A stretch of DNA of 64,000 nt. It comes from Sphaerulina vaccinii (taxonomy: Eukaryota > Ascomycota > Dothideomycetes > Mycosphaerellales > Mycosphaerellaceae). The notes under the pieces are model-generated. The model saw only the letters and a list, made by a program, of their open reading frames with translations, was not told the origin of the DNA and ran no database searches. Every line of letters begins with the position of its first letter. The stretch's first letter is position 1. Location: assembly GCA_022570795.1 (NCBI GenBank), contig JAKUDP010000001.1:3844001-3908000 (forward strand). The letters run 5' to 3'. Made by a program: the position numbers and the translations under genes. Below are positions 31,163-42,102 of the stretch, piece by piece.

Positions 31163-32583
31163 TAGGAGGAGAAGAATTGGAACAAAGCATATAGCTTATC
31201 GTTGTGTGTGCTTCACTTTTTCGAAGACTTCTAGAACCCGGGGTGAGATGTCCCGATCTGAGTCGAAGTCTGCTAACTCGATACCGGCAAGCGTGTCGGC
31301 ATATGTATGAGCAACATTGGTAGAAGCCAGTATGGCCACTGAATCGTTCGTGGTGCCAATGCAGAGTTCCTGCAATTGATTGGAGGTCTATGAACAAGGC
31401 GCTGTGTAAGTCACCAATGGTCGTCGCAGCCTTCGTGGCTCAGTCAAAAAGTCGTTGGTCTTGCCGATGCTTGACCCGGGTAGCAGGACTTGTTGACTGG
31501 AAGGACGATTCTCACCCCTAGAATCGAGGTAGTCGTCGACAATGTGGCTGTACAAGCGATGGAAGTTTTGTCTTTTGGTTTGGCTTCCATTATCATCTTG
31601 GTGACAACCAGCCTGATGAGGATAGTGTAGAGTCCAGAGCGGTACTGCCATCACCGAGCCATTGTATCTGCCGTGAAACGTTAGGTCGACATTTTGTTGC
31701 TGTGCAGGGTTGCCACGTCCTGCCACACCTTGTTGATTTTGCAGATGTCGAAGCATGCGATATTACGTGCATAGCCGTCCGAGACATAATAGAGTGATCG
31801 TCCCAATCAAATCGGTACTTCAAGCTCCATCCCTTCGCGAGTTCTGGCTGGGGAGCAGATTCGTTACACAGTGCTTGCCTTGCACGCATCTTGGGATGAG
31901 AAGTGGCCTCATTACCATCACAGCGATTGTCCAGATGAAGCCTTCAGGTCCGCTGTCACAAGGAAATGCGTGAGATGAAGAGCTGGAACGTGACGATGTC
32001 GATCTGGAAAAGAAGGAGGATGTCAAATCAGCCTTCGTGGTGGAGACAGATCGACAGAAGCTTGGCATGCTCGGGTGGAAGCATTCTCCCCGTCCGACAC
32101 CTCCGTCTTCTGCACCTCGACATCGACCAAACAGAAACACAATTGTCATCGACATCGACCTCGCATGCACAGCTGCATCTCGGTGTTGATGCACGATGAG
32201 GCGAGCAGGCATACTGCACCACAGCGAGGATCAGATGGAATGGACTCCCTATCAGGAAGTCGCGATAGCCTCGCGAAACAAACTTCGATGGCGCCGACGT
32301 CACCTCCCTCCTGCGATCGTTGTGGTTCATGCTGCAGCGGAGCCCGCGCCATCACTGTCGATCACATTGCTAGCGATGCGGCACTCACGGTAGAGATCGC
32401 GAAGCTGATCAGTGGAGTTGTTCGGTGTTGTTGGTAGCCATGCCCAACTTCATTGCTTGCACCTTTCTTCATCATCAATCATCAGCAAATTGAACGCAGC
32501 AGCATAAACATCAGAAAGACCGTATTGCAGCAAGAAGAAACTGCCCCCGAGGCCTGTACCTGCACCTCCCGATTTGGCCCATC
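31163..32583. other. Region with unresolved open frames upstream of the sugar transporter
   Basis: Minus-strand frames at 31388-31756, 31593-31889 and 31820-32212 overlap in different frames. None shows a domain, and I could not join them by convincing introns. A small multi-exon gene or its remnant on the minus strand is possible. The last 300 bp should hold the transporter promoter and leader. Confidence 0.35.
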
Positions 32584-34365
32584 ATGAAGGAGTTCCTAGG
32601 CTTGCGAGGCCAGAGCCTCTCCAATGCCATTGCGGTAGTCACTGGACTCATCTTCTTCCTATATGGCTACGATCAAGGCTTAATGGGCGGCTTCTTGACA
32701 CTGCCGGCCTTCTTTCGGGAAATGGATCTTGACCCAGCACCTCAAGGACTCGAGCCAGTGCGACTCGTGGGCTTCACTGTAGCAGTCTGGAATCTCGGCT
32801 GTTTCTTCTCGGCAATGGTCGCAGTTTTCATTGGCGATAAGATGGGCCGCAGGAATATGGTCTTGATCGGTCTGGTGTTCCTGCTCATTGGCGAAATCCT
32901 GCAGTGCTCGACTTTCGGGTGGGGACAGTTCGTGGCCGGCAGATTCATTGCTGGAATTGGCAACGGCTTCAACTGTGCAACTATGCCAGCCTGGCAGGCA
33001 GAGTGTACTAAGGCGCATCGACGCGGAACTCTTTTGATGATTTCTGCTGGCGCGATGACAGCAGCTGGACTCACAGTGGCCTACTGGGTGGACTTCGCAT
33101 TTGCTTGGCTCGCGCCCAGCTCGGTCAGCTGGAGAGTGCCGATTGCTCTTCAGATCGGTCTCATCTTCCTCGCAGCTGCAGTCGTATTCTTCATGCCCGA
33201 ATCGCCCCGTTGGCTGATCTTACAAGGTCGTGAAGGTCAGGCTTTGCACATTCTGGCAGCGCTCAACAATACCGAACAAGATACGCACGACATCCACCAA
33301 GAGTTTCTCCAGATCAAAGACGCAGTTATTGAGATGGCAGGAGCAAGATTTGCAAATGTGTTCCGCATGGGTGACTATCGCGACTTTCATCGCGTGGTCC
33401 TGGCAGTTGTTCTACAGTTCAGCCAGCAGATGACCGGAATCAACTTCATGACACAGTACTACGCCACGATGTTCAAGAACCAATACCTATGGGGTTCATG
33501 GGAGTCACGGTTGCTGGCTGCAGGAGCAGGCACAGCGTTCTTCCCTGCATCGTTCATTGCAGTCTACTGCATCGATCGTATCTGCCGCCGACGACCACTT
33601 CTCCTGTTCGGCACAGCTATGATGCTCGGATCTATGGTCGTCCTTACGATCATGCTTCGCATTAACAGCCGCCCATCTCTCGACGTAGGAACGGCATTCG
33701 TCTTTATCTACTGCTGCTCCTGGGCGATTGGGTGGCAGGGCATCTCCTGGATCTATCAAGTCGAAATCGTACCTCTGAGGATCCGCGGTCCAGCAAACGC
33801 CATATCCACAGGCGCGAACTGGCTCGGCAACTTCATTGTCGTTCTGATCGGGCCAATCTCGTTTGCAACAGGAACATGGAAGTCGTACACCATCTTCGTT
33901 GCGACGAATGCAGTCATCCTGCCGACCATCTACTTCTTGTACCCCGAGACTTCGATGCGATGTCTGGAAGAGGTTGACTACATCTTCTTCACTGCCAACG
34001 AATCCAAGAGACCATGGTTCGATGTCAAGAAAGCTGCTTCAGATCTTCCGCTCTGGTATGGCAGTGACGATGAAGCTCCATATGACTATGAAGCATCAGA
34101 GTGGCATCAAAGACATGTCCGCTTATCCGATGAAGTGATGGTCTCAGAGGGTGATACGACAACTCTTCGTCCTGTTCCGAGTCCACCTGAGAAGTCGTCT
34201 GGCGATGTGATCGAGAAGATGCGCAGTAACAGTGGAGCAAGCAGTGCGGCTGAGAAGAAGTCGAGGAATGACAGCGAGGTCACAATGCCTGTGCCATATC
34301 TGACGAGAGTCTCGAGCGACGAGAACGACCGGCTCGTGAGTCGGAGTGCGGGCAGAGGAGCATAG
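32584..34365 (+). CDS. MFS sugar transporter (hexose-transporter-like)
   Basis: A 593-residue single-exon membrane protein with about 12 hydrophobic segments. Sugar-porter signatures are GYDQGLMGG in TM1 (28-36), DKMGRR in the first intracellular loop (85-90), PESPRW (205-210), QFSQQMTGINFMTQYY in TM7 and PETS at the end of TM12. The usual PAEI(V)PLRIRG sequence appears as QVEIVPLRIRG, a change at a normally conserved Pro-Ala. A cytosolic C-terminal tail of more than 100 residues, rich in Ser and acidic residues, follows TM12. It probably imports hexoses or related sugars by proton symport; specificity is unknown. It has no sugar-related neighbours. Confidence 0.9.
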   Translation: MKEFLGLRGQSLSNAIAVVTGLIFFLYGYDQGLMGGFLTLPAFFREMDLDPAPQGLEPVRLVGFTVAVWNLGCFFSAMVAVFIGDKMGRRNMVLIGLVFLLIGEILQCSTFGWGQFVAGRFIAGIGNGFNCATMPAWQAECTKAHRRGTLLMISAGAMTAAGLTVAYWVDFAFAWLAPSSVSWRVPIALQIGLIFLAAAVVFFMPESPRWLILQGREGQALHILAALNNTEQDTHDIHQEFLQIKDAVIEMAGARFANVFRMGDYRDFHRVVLAVVLQFSQQMTGINFMTQYYATMFKNQYLWGSWESRLLAAGAGTAFFPASFIAVYCIDRICRRRPLLLFGTAMMLGSMVVLTIMLRINSRPSLDVGTAFVFIYCCSWAIGWQGISWIYQVEIVPLRIRGPANAISTGANWLGNFIVVLIGPISFATGTWKSYTIFVATNAVILPTIYFLYPETSMRCLEEVDYIFFTANESKRPWFDVKKAASDLPLWYGSDDEAPYDYEASEWHQRHVRLSDEVMVSEGDTTTLRPVPSPPEKSSGDVIEKMRSNSGASSAAEKKSRNDSEVTMPVPYLTRVSSDENDRLVSRSAGRGA

Positions 34366-34479
34366 ATTCACTGCCGGCTCCGAGATGCTACATTGAACGC
34401 TTCGACATTGTGACCATACGGCGCATATACCATTGGAATCTCGCATGCACCAGGACTATCTCAACAGCTGTCAGATATA
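34366..34479. other. 3' flank of the sugar transporter
   Basis: Short noncoding stretch between the transporter stop and the tandem repeat. I see no terminator-specific signal. Confidence 0.4.
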
Positions 34480-35400
34480 TCACTCTGCCGGCACCACTGA
34501 TTCCAGCAGCGCTATGCTTGTGCGCAGAGCGCCACAGTGCTCGTCAGAAGCTCAGAGAGACTTTGGATCTGTCGATCGACATAGCCGGAAGGCGAATGCC
34601 TGGAGCCCTGCAAACGACTATGTCAACATCTACAAACTACATGTCTCCGGAAATATTGCCAACTGCCAACCTTGACGCGTTTGTGATCCCGATAGCATGG
34701 TCTGCAGAGACACTGCGGAGATGTCCCGGCGAGCTCGACCGACATAGTCGAGATGCGAACATCCGACACCTCAAAACGACTATGTCAGTGACTGAAAACT
34801 CGCTCGCTCTGATTGCGAGGTAAACTGGCGATACTGGCACGACCGCAACCTTATTACCGTGGTGTTCGGAAAGCTTGCAGAGATACACACCTTAGGCTGG
34901 CTCACAGCTGCTCAAAAATGACTATGTTAGCAGCTCCAAATTTCTTCTCTCTGGATGCTTTGAGCTTTGGTGATACTACCACGTCTGTAACCCCGACGAC
35001 ATGGCGTACAGAGAATCTGCGGAGAGCCACAGGTTACATCGGCTTACAATTGCTTCAGATGACTATGTCCATGAGAAAACGACTATGTCAACAGAGACAG
35101 ACCCGATAGCTCTGGATTGCATCAAATTCGGCGATACTGCGACACCTGCGACCTTGACGCCATGGCGTGCAGAGACTCTGCGGAGCTGCACAGGTTACAT
35201 CGGCTTACGACTGCTTGGGAACAATTATGTCAACAGAGACCAACCCCATAGCTCTGGATCGCATCGAATCTGGCAATACTGCCACGTCTGCAATCTTGAT
35301 GCCATGGTCTGTGAAGAGTTGATAGAGACACGCAGGTTATGTTGGCTTGCAAGTGCAGTCCTTTCACTGCTATCTATGCCTACTGGACAGCTATCTCTGT
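34480..35400. repeat. Degenerate tandem repeat, about 145-bp unit, about six copies
   Basis: Successive units contain the landmarks GGCGATACTG, CCTTGACGCCATGG, GCAGAGACTCTGCGG, GGTTACATCGGCTTAC and ACGACTATGTCAAC, in that order. The best pair is 34970-35110 and 35115-35255; outer copies are strongly diverged. The odd palindrome GACTATGTC (or its reading GACATAGTC) recurs about eight times. No reading frame runs through the copies. It is distinct from the structured-RNA family and lies between the transporter and the pentapeptide-like gene. Confidence 0.7.
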
Positions 35401-35449
35401 TTTGCAAGCTTTTCCGTTTGCCAGCTTGTATCCACACACGATGGCGTGG

Positions 35450-36726
35450 CTAATCGAACTTGATGTCTGTCACAAAGGTGGTAGCTAAAACCTCCTCGTT
35501 AGGGTTTCTCACAACGCCCTTTGCCTGGACAAGCACTGGACCAAGCCTGTCTCTCTGAAAACGCTCCAGCTCTTGTCTCTTAGCCGCCTTCTCCTGCGCG
35601 ATAGCACGGTCCTTGATTCTGAAAGGAAGCTGCTTACCGTCAAGGCCGGCTTGTCTGTAGACTGTGTCGGTGATGACACCCTTCTCAGCTACGCGCCGCA
35701 CCCAGCTACAGCCGTCAAACCTGACATTGGTGTACTCCCGATCCTTGAAGACCACCTCTTTGAAGGTCGCGTTGGCAAACTTGCAGTCTTGGAACACGAT
35801 ACTATCAATGTAGCAGTTGTCGAAGAAGGTGTTCTTGAATTCGCAGCGAATGAACTGAACCTTGTCGTACCAGCTGCCCTTTCCTGCCTTGACGAAGAGT
35901 CCTGCCTGTGGACTGTGGTCGAAGATGAAGCCTTTGAGGACGCTGGCGGGGATGCTGGAAGGCTCATGACTGATCTCGGGCTTCTTCACAGCCTCGTACT
36001 GGGCGTGCTCGATCTCATTCGTGCTGCTGTTGGACCGCTTGGCGTCTCTAGCCTCCTTCTGCTTTCTCTTCTGTGCCACAATGGCGGGAGGGACAGTGGT
36101 GCGAAGAACCTGGTCGTTGAAGTGCCCATTCTTGGCACTAAACTGCTCCGCGCCCTCCACGTTGTACCACGAGCACTCGAATGTGACGTTTTCAAAGGAA
36201 GCGCCTGAGATCGCCACGTTTCGGAAGCTGGCATTCCCGAACTTGCAGTTGGTGAACTCGACGTTGCTCAGCCAGCAGTTGTCGAAGATGGTGGGCTCGA
36301 ATGGGTCGAATTCGCAGTTGGTGAAGGTGACGTTGATGAAACCTGCGCCATAATCGACTCCTTCATTCGTGATGATGAGGCCGTATGTTGGTGGTGCGTG
36401 AGACGGCGAAAATCTGACGTCGAGTGTGTGCGGGATGACGGAGGGGACGAGTGGTATGTCGCGGGTGGCAGGAGTTGAGGGAGGGCTGGACAAGTCAGTA
36501 GAAGGATGACTGCGTGGACAGGAGGCGCGTACTCAACAGGTGTCTCTGATCCGATAGTGACCTTGCCGAGGGCATTGGACATCCCCTTGATGGCAGGGCT
36601 GTCTCGCATGTGGCGAGATCGTGGTGCTGATTGTGGTGCTGGTGCGTCGGACCATGGGCCCTTGAGGTCAACGAGCTCGGGCGCCAGGCGCATAAGGTGG
36701 CCCATAAGGGCCTTCTTATCTGTCAT
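35450..36726 (-). CDS. Pentapeptide-like-repeat protein
   Basis: Exons in coding order are 36726-36533 and 36485-35450, giving 409 residues with a 47-bp intron in phase 2. Two blocks show the F/L-x-x-C/A-x-F pattern of pentapeptide-repeat beta-helices: residues near FINVTFTNCEFDPFEPTIFD through FENVTFECSWYN, and FIRCEFKNTFFDNCYIDSIV through YTNVRFDGCSWV. A charged linker with KRKQKEARDAKR separates them, and a basic coiled-coil-like segment follows the second. Such helices mostly serve protein binding; function here is unknown. The first exon (MTDKKALMGHLM..) has no recognised motif. ATG 36726 is the first in frame; an upstream TTG is ignored. Confidence 0.7.
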
Positions 36727-38838
36727 CTTCGAACCGAGAGGCAAAATGTGTTGGCGCCTTGGGTGTGCCTTCGGAGGCGTGGTGGTGGATGTTTGGGAGA
36801 GAGAGGGGGGGGGGGAAACAAATTCGAGCTTTTTATGTGAGCTTTGTGGTATTCAAAGTGGGTACTTTTGGTGCGTCTCAGATCACAACAGCTGCTAACC
36901 TCACCTGCTGAATAATGATCATAAGGCATGTTTCTACGCTCCTCTCTGCATTTCTGCTAATCACTGCGGCGCTCAGGATCCGGACCATCCAGCAAACACA
37001 GTGTGATCTGAGATCGGAGAGGCAGGACGACATTGAGATCGATCAAAGTGAAAAGGGCTATCATCGCGAGGTCATCTGTGCACCTCCGACACACATTGCG
37101 GCATTTGGTACTTGGATGAGCTAGCACACATGAAATGGCTTGGAATCGGAGAGATTGGATCAGCGAGGGCCATACACATCTTGACTCTCCGCGGTTTGAA
37201 GCTCCACGCCAGTAGACGAAGAACCGAAGTGCTATGTGGAACAGAGACACGTTCTGGAGGACGACCAATCTCTTGTTCTCTCTTCTCTGCGTCTTTAGTG
37301 ACCACTGCCGCATCTGATGACTAGACAGGTCAGCAAACACGAAGTGACCTGGGACTGGAGATTCTGGAATGGTATCGAGACCGATCAAAGTGCAAGAGGC
37401 TTGCGCGATCTCTGCTCATCATTATCTGCACAATCTAGCAATGAGAAGGCGTCGGGAAAAGCTGGTCCTAGTCGAGCTACAGCTGCCGAGGAGCATCACC
37501 GCGAGCTGAAGAGGAAGAATGAGAAGATGGAATGAGGACGTTCTGAACACAGTCGTGACAAGAGATCGTCGCCAATGTAAGCGAGTAGATTGAAAGCTGA
37601 GATCCAGGTGGCAAGGAGGGAGAGTCGTATGTGTAGAACGAAAAGAGGCAGCAAAGGTGTATGCTCGGCGACATGAGAATCCTCCAGATCGGAGGCTGGA
37701 CCAGTAATCAACATACACCAACTGACCCTTGTGGAAAGCGCTTCTCCTCAGGATGGGAACTTTCTGTGCCACTGGAAGCACAGACAGTCCAGCAAACACA
37801 AGATGACCCGAGATCGGAGAGGCTGAAAGATATCGAGTCGGCCAAAGAGAAGAAGGCTTCCGCGATCTGCTCCGGTACCCACATCTCCATATCAGCAGCA
37901 TCACCACCACCATCAGCATCATGGCTGACGATAACACGACTCCTCGCTCCGCGACCAACTGGATCCCTGGCATTGTGTACCTTGGCGCAGTGGACATCAA
38001 ACAGCTGTTCGGCGACTTTCGGCGCTAAAATCCCGTGTATCTTGATGTTCTCCTAGACCAAACACGCTTCATGTTGAGGACTTGGACCAAGGAAGCGAGA
38101 TGTTGCTAAGGTGGAAGATGGGAATACTCTGGAATCGGTTGTTGAGCGGACGATGAGCACGCTGTGGAGGCAGCTCGTCTCTGCGTTCTTGCTTTTTCTA
38201 CGCTATCGTCAGCAGGACTAGATCATTAGCCAGCTCGAAATCAGCGACCAGAGGGTTCAGTCGTCCCACTGCACCCAACTTCCTCCCGAGAAACTGGGTT
38301 AGAAGTTCGCAGACCATACCTCCTACAGTGAACCTGACGACACCACTATTTGGGGTTTGTGCTGCACATCATACGCAGCATGCATGGCAGACTGGCTGCA
38401 GATCCGCCTAGGCTTCGGAAGCATAGAAGTATGGACGAAAGTGTCTACAGAGACAAGATGGAAGCTCTACGTTCACCTCATCAATGATCACCAATCCATC
38501 GATCGGCTACCAGATGGCGAAACACCTCAGCACACTTGCCAAACTCTCCGATGTGTGAGCAAGAAAGATGTACACGTTAGCTGCAAGCTCGATCGCATGG
38601 TCCTCGTTATACGCGCGGAGGTTCCATAGGTGTGGCAGATCTTCTAGACCGTCAGTGAAGAGCAGCTACTTGTAGATCTCTCTCTATTGTAGTCTAGACA
38701 CCAAGCAGCTTCGAATGTAGACGAGGCAGTGAGCACATCAAGAGGCGGAACGGAGGACGTCACGTCCAGCAGCACATGGCAGATTATTGAGCGCTTTCAT
38801 AAATTCAGACGCCGTATACTGCATGAGTCTCTTGCTTG
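36727..38838. other. Gene-poor region with a dispersed short repeat and homopolymer
   Basis: A run of G (about 36807-36818) lies upstream of the pentapeptide-like gene. A segment of about 55 bp, with landmarks CCAGCAAACAC, TGACCTGAGATCGGAGAGG and ATCGAG, recurs at about 36989, 37117, 37324 and 37782 with divergence. Short minus-strand frames in this area share peptide fragments only because of that repeat. No gene is supported. Confidence 0.5.
36985..37850. repeat. Four diverged copies of a short repeat
   Basis: Copies start near 36989, 37117, 37324 and 37782, all in the same direction. Each contains a form of AGCAAACACAATGTGACC followed by GATCGGAGAGGC. Spacing is irregular (128, 207 and 458 bp), so this is a dispersed or decayed array rather than a regular tandem repeat. 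Confidence 0.5.
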
Positions 38839-38910
38839 CTATAGTCATCATTGGTGTAGGGGAAAGACTGTGAGTCACGAACAAGTGATCATTTATCTTT
38901 CTTTTTGCTT
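38839..38910 (+). ncRNA. Truncated structured RNA unit, cluster 4 copy 1
   Basis: Plus-strand remnant. The 5' block ATAGTCATC, A-box-like TTGGTGTAGGGG and a short hairpin TCAC..GTGA are followed almost at once by the T-tract and GCTTCG tail found in the next copies. The 3' half is deleted. A GTATAC box lies about 25-30 bp upstream. Confidence 0.4.
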
Positions 38911-39035
38911 CGCTCATTGACACTATGCCAACTCTTCTCCGCTTCTCGGTCATTCGTGTCCTTGAAGAAATCTCGTCCAGTATCTTCCTTGAGCCTGATA
39001 AACAACCTTGAAGTACTCGGAAGATTCACCCATTT

Positions 39036-39196
39036 TCAACGGTCGTCATTAGTGTAGTGGCAAGACCGTCCGAAAGTCTTTCACATTGTGAATGCTGGAC
39101 TAACTTCCCACCGACAACTAACTCGTTAGTCGTCAAAGTATGACTGTGGTGGTGCGCTGGTGGTTTTATATAGCCGGCTCGGTGGCGATTGTTTTG
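39036..39196 (+). ncRNA. Structured RNA unit, cluster 4 copy 2
   Basis: Plus-strand unit. The terminal stem AACGGTCGTC pairs with GGCGATTGTT (G-U pairs included). TTAGTGTAGTGG is A-box-like and the hairpin is TTCAC-ATT-GTGAA. The T-tract block ends GTTTTGCTTCG. Confidence 0.6.
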
Positions 39197-39301
39197 CTTC
39201 GTGACCGCCCTTTTGCTTTTCCCTAGGCATTAATCCTCGCTGCCCTACTCGACCGTGTCACTCAGATCTAGCTGTCAAGTACAACGAAGAAATACCCCTT
39301 C

Positions 39302-39457
39302 TCAATAGTCGTCAATGGTGCAGCGGCAGGACCATAAGTCATTCACGTTGTGGATGCTGGAACCACTATTGCCGACTATCAATTCGCCAGTCATCAAAGC
39401 ATGACTGTGATGTTGTTGTTGGTGTGGTATAGCCCTGATTGGTGACGATTGTTTTGC
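39302..39457 (+). ncRNA. Structured RNA unit, cluster 4 copy 3
   Basis: Plus-strand unit. The terminal stem AATAGTCGTC with GACGATTGTT changes bases on both strands and keeps 10 pairs. TGGTGCAGCGG is A-box-like and the hairpin is ATTCAC-GTT-GTGGAT. Confidence 0.6.
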
Positions 39458-39578
39458 TTCGTCCTTGACCTTTTGGTTCATTGCCACGAACGTGATGCCA
39501 CTGGCATGGCTTGTCAGTTCTGTTAAGTGCAACTCGCATAGTAAGTAGTGTTCATATGATTCGCCAATTCTCCCTTCC

Positions 39579-39741
39579 TCAACGATCGTCCGTGGTGCAG
39601 TGGTAAAGTCGTCCGTAAGTCATCCATTCTGTGGCCGCTAACATTATCGTCCTACCGATAGGCTTCCAGAGTGGCGTGATGCGACTCGAATCCGCAATTG
39701 ATGAAGGTGCGAGACAACCTGGTAATTGGCGATTGTTTTGC
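39579..39741 (+). ncRNA. Structured RNA unit, cluster 4 copy 4
   Basis: Plus-strand unit with the terminal stem AACGATCGTC with GGCGATTGTT, A-box TGGTGCAGTGGT and a CATATG box at 39553-39558 (21-26 bp upstream). In its 3' half GCGACTCGAATCC (39680-39692) is a near match to the tRNA B box GGTTCGAATCC, at a distance usable by TFIIIC. This is the copy closest to a canonical tRNA-type promoter. Confidence 0.6.
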
Positions 39742-39949
39742 TCCCATGCCGCTTTGTTTTGCCATTTCTCCTCGCCCACTCATCACCTCTTTTCCCCTCC
39801 CCACTCCCAAGTAACCAACCCTCATAACCTCCCCCAAATTCTCTACATTCAACAATCCCCTCTAGCCCAACGGTTCAGCATCCATAATTCGTTAGTTCCA
39901 TCTAACGTCGGATCAGTCAAAACTTAACAAAAGACGTCGCAGTCAATCA

Positions 39950-40044
39950 TGACTGATGTTGTTGTTGGTGTGGAAAAAATCGTGCCAGCAGGTCGTCGGT
40001 ATATGCTGATGCTTGGACTACTAGGCGGGTAGATTGTTTTTTGC
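39950..40044 (+). ncRNA. Degenerate structured RNA unit, cluster 4 copy 5
   Basis: Plus-strand remnant. The hairpin block GTCGTCGGTATATGCTGATG and the 3' block AGATTGTTTTTTGC are recognisable; the 5' part is lost or diverged. Confidence 0.35.
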
Positions 40045-40462
40045 ATTTCCTTCTGCTTCTTGTTGCGGGTTTCTTCGTGGTGGTGGTGGTGGTGTTTCGA
40101 GGAGGTGGTGGTGATGCAAAGGCTTCTGGAAAGATGTCAGTATACTTTTGCTTCATCAAAAAAGTCGATGCCACTGGCATTCGATTTCTTCTCAAAAGTG
40201 GTTAACATTCATCATAATCTTCATAATCACCTCGGAAGTGGTAAGGTAGGTAGGTAGTAGGTACAGATCCGTATTCCACCAACAGCATGCCTCAGGGTAT
40301 CCTCGTGTCCATCTCCAAGAATCTTCCTCCCAATCCTGATAAGACCTGCTGGTTGCTACGCTGTACTCATGCGATCCGCCCATATGCTCACTTTCCCGAC
40401 CAAGAACGCCCATCGGATAATGATACTTCTAGGAAACTTTATGCTCGCTTTCTTTCTTCGTG
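40045..40462. other. Gene-free stretch with GTG microsatellite
   Basis: A GTG/TGG run occupies about 40079-40112. Otherwise I see nothing beyond the 3' flank of the convergent Ssh4-type gene. Confidence 0.5.
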
Positions 40463-42102
40463 TCATAAGTCATTTGTCCTTGTTGAACTTCGACCTCTTC
40501 CGGCTTCGACATCACTCACAGCCGCTTCGTAGGTAGGAATAGGCGGTAGTAGATGACTGCGCTCGTCGTACTCGGAGGTGTTCGTGTTCGCCCGAGGCCT
40601 GGCTGTAGTATCCGAGTCATCATCTTCTTCATCATAATCATCGTCTTCTTCATCCGGGCTTTCATAATCCGGCGGAGGATGATCTGCAGGCTCCAATGGC
40701 AGTCCAGGATTTTGATATACATGACTCCCAGCCATGTCGCTCGTGCCTTCTCCAACATCTTCCTCTTCATCTTCCTCATCCTGCATATCCATAATGTTCA
40801 GCTGCGCAAGAGAGATGTCCGTTGGTGAGCGTTCCGGTCCAGGACTCCTCGTCGGTCGTCCTTGTAGCCGTATAGCGCCGCTGTGTGTCCTACCATGTCC
40901 AGGCATCCAGCCCATGCCTTCTCTGATACCTTCTCGACCGCCTTCGAGCAGGATACTGCCAGCTTCACTCCCATACGGCGGTGGAGGTGCGAGACTCCCT
41001 GTCATTGGCGCAAGACCCCACTTCTTCACGTTCGCTTCGATGAAGACGAACCCCATCTGGCCAAAGTTCACGTGGATGTTCGCGGGTCCATTCGCGCCGA
41101 CTGTAGGGAAGAAGTTGTGTAACTTCATACCGTGACAAACATCTTCAAGCTTCTTACCATTTCTCGTGAAGAAGATCGTCCCAGTCCTCGGTCTATAACC
41201 AACTCCTACCACATCGCCTTGTACGAAGGCAGGTCCATAATTCGTAGATGTGAAGGGCTGATTGAACTTCCGCTGTCCTGACGATAGATAGGCAATGCTG
41301 TACTTGTGCAGTCCAGGTAGTCGAAAGAGCGGGTATGGTTTGGTCGTCAGTCCAATACTGACCATTGTCGGTTCTGGCTTATCGTATAGTTTCGCTTCCC
41401 AGTAGTATACTTCGTTCTGTTTCGGTATAGGTAGGTTGCTCTGCACGCTGCACTCCGAGTCAAAGAACTCAATCTCTGTCCTAGCTTCCACGAAACAGTT
41501 CGCGATTTCTAGCTCTGGCTCAAACTCCCATGCCGAGACGCCCTTCTCTTGTATCGCCAGGAATTGTGATAAAGAGATGTCGGTCTGTACGGATTCGGGC
41601 GGGTTATGCTGTACAAATGCTGTGTTCACTCCGAGTCAGCGCTGTCCTCTCATATAACTCTACCATACTGCTTCAGCTCACCTTTCGCTCTGAAGTACTC
41701 TGCCCTCTGCAAATCATCCATCTCAGCCAGCGCATCCTCCTCCTCTCTCAGGAAGCTCTGCTCATCGTCAAACTCTCCTGGCCTAGATATCCGGTCCAGG
41801 AATATCCGTCCTCGGTTTGTATAACGGAAGAAGTAGACGATGGCAATGATGATGCCAACTAGAGCAGCAGAGCCAAAGGCAGATAGCATACCTATGAGTA
41901 TGCCTTTGCCCGTGCTGCCTAGCCCGACTGCTTGTATATTTGGATGATGATTGCGCCATTGGCCATGATTACTTTGCCATCTTTGTCGGTTGGTCTCCAG
42001 CTCTGCGCCTTTCACCATGATTCCTGGTGTCGTTGTGGCTGTGAGGGACGTCGCCAATGTGGTAGAAGGCGACTCATCGTACACGAGCGCGGCCTGCGCC
42101 AT
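40463..42102 (-). CDS. SSH4: SPRY-domain, membrane-anchored Rsp5 adaptor (Ssh4/Ear1-type)
   Basis: Exons in coding order are 42102-41682 and 41619-40463, giving 525 residues with a 62-bp intron in phase 1. A single transmembrane helix is at about 68-92 (GILIGMLSAFGSAALVGIII). NPPESVQTDISLSQFLAIQEKG and GVSAWEFEPE follow the intron, then a SPRY domain from about residue 205 (YYWEAKLYDKP..VSIGL) to about 345 (NFGQMGFVFIEANVKKWGLAP). The tail is strongly acidic and holds a PPDY motif (456-459), which can bind WW domains of Rsp5/Nedd4 ubiquitin ligases. In yeast, Ssh4 recruits Rsp5 to sort membrane proteins at endosomes and the vacuole. The assignment rests on domain order; specificity is inferred. 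Confidence 0.88.

Noticed and set aside
35573..36208. 211-residue plus-strand frame opposite the pentapeptide-like gene
   Set aside because: It is the antisense shadow of a well-supported minus-strand gene and has no motif.
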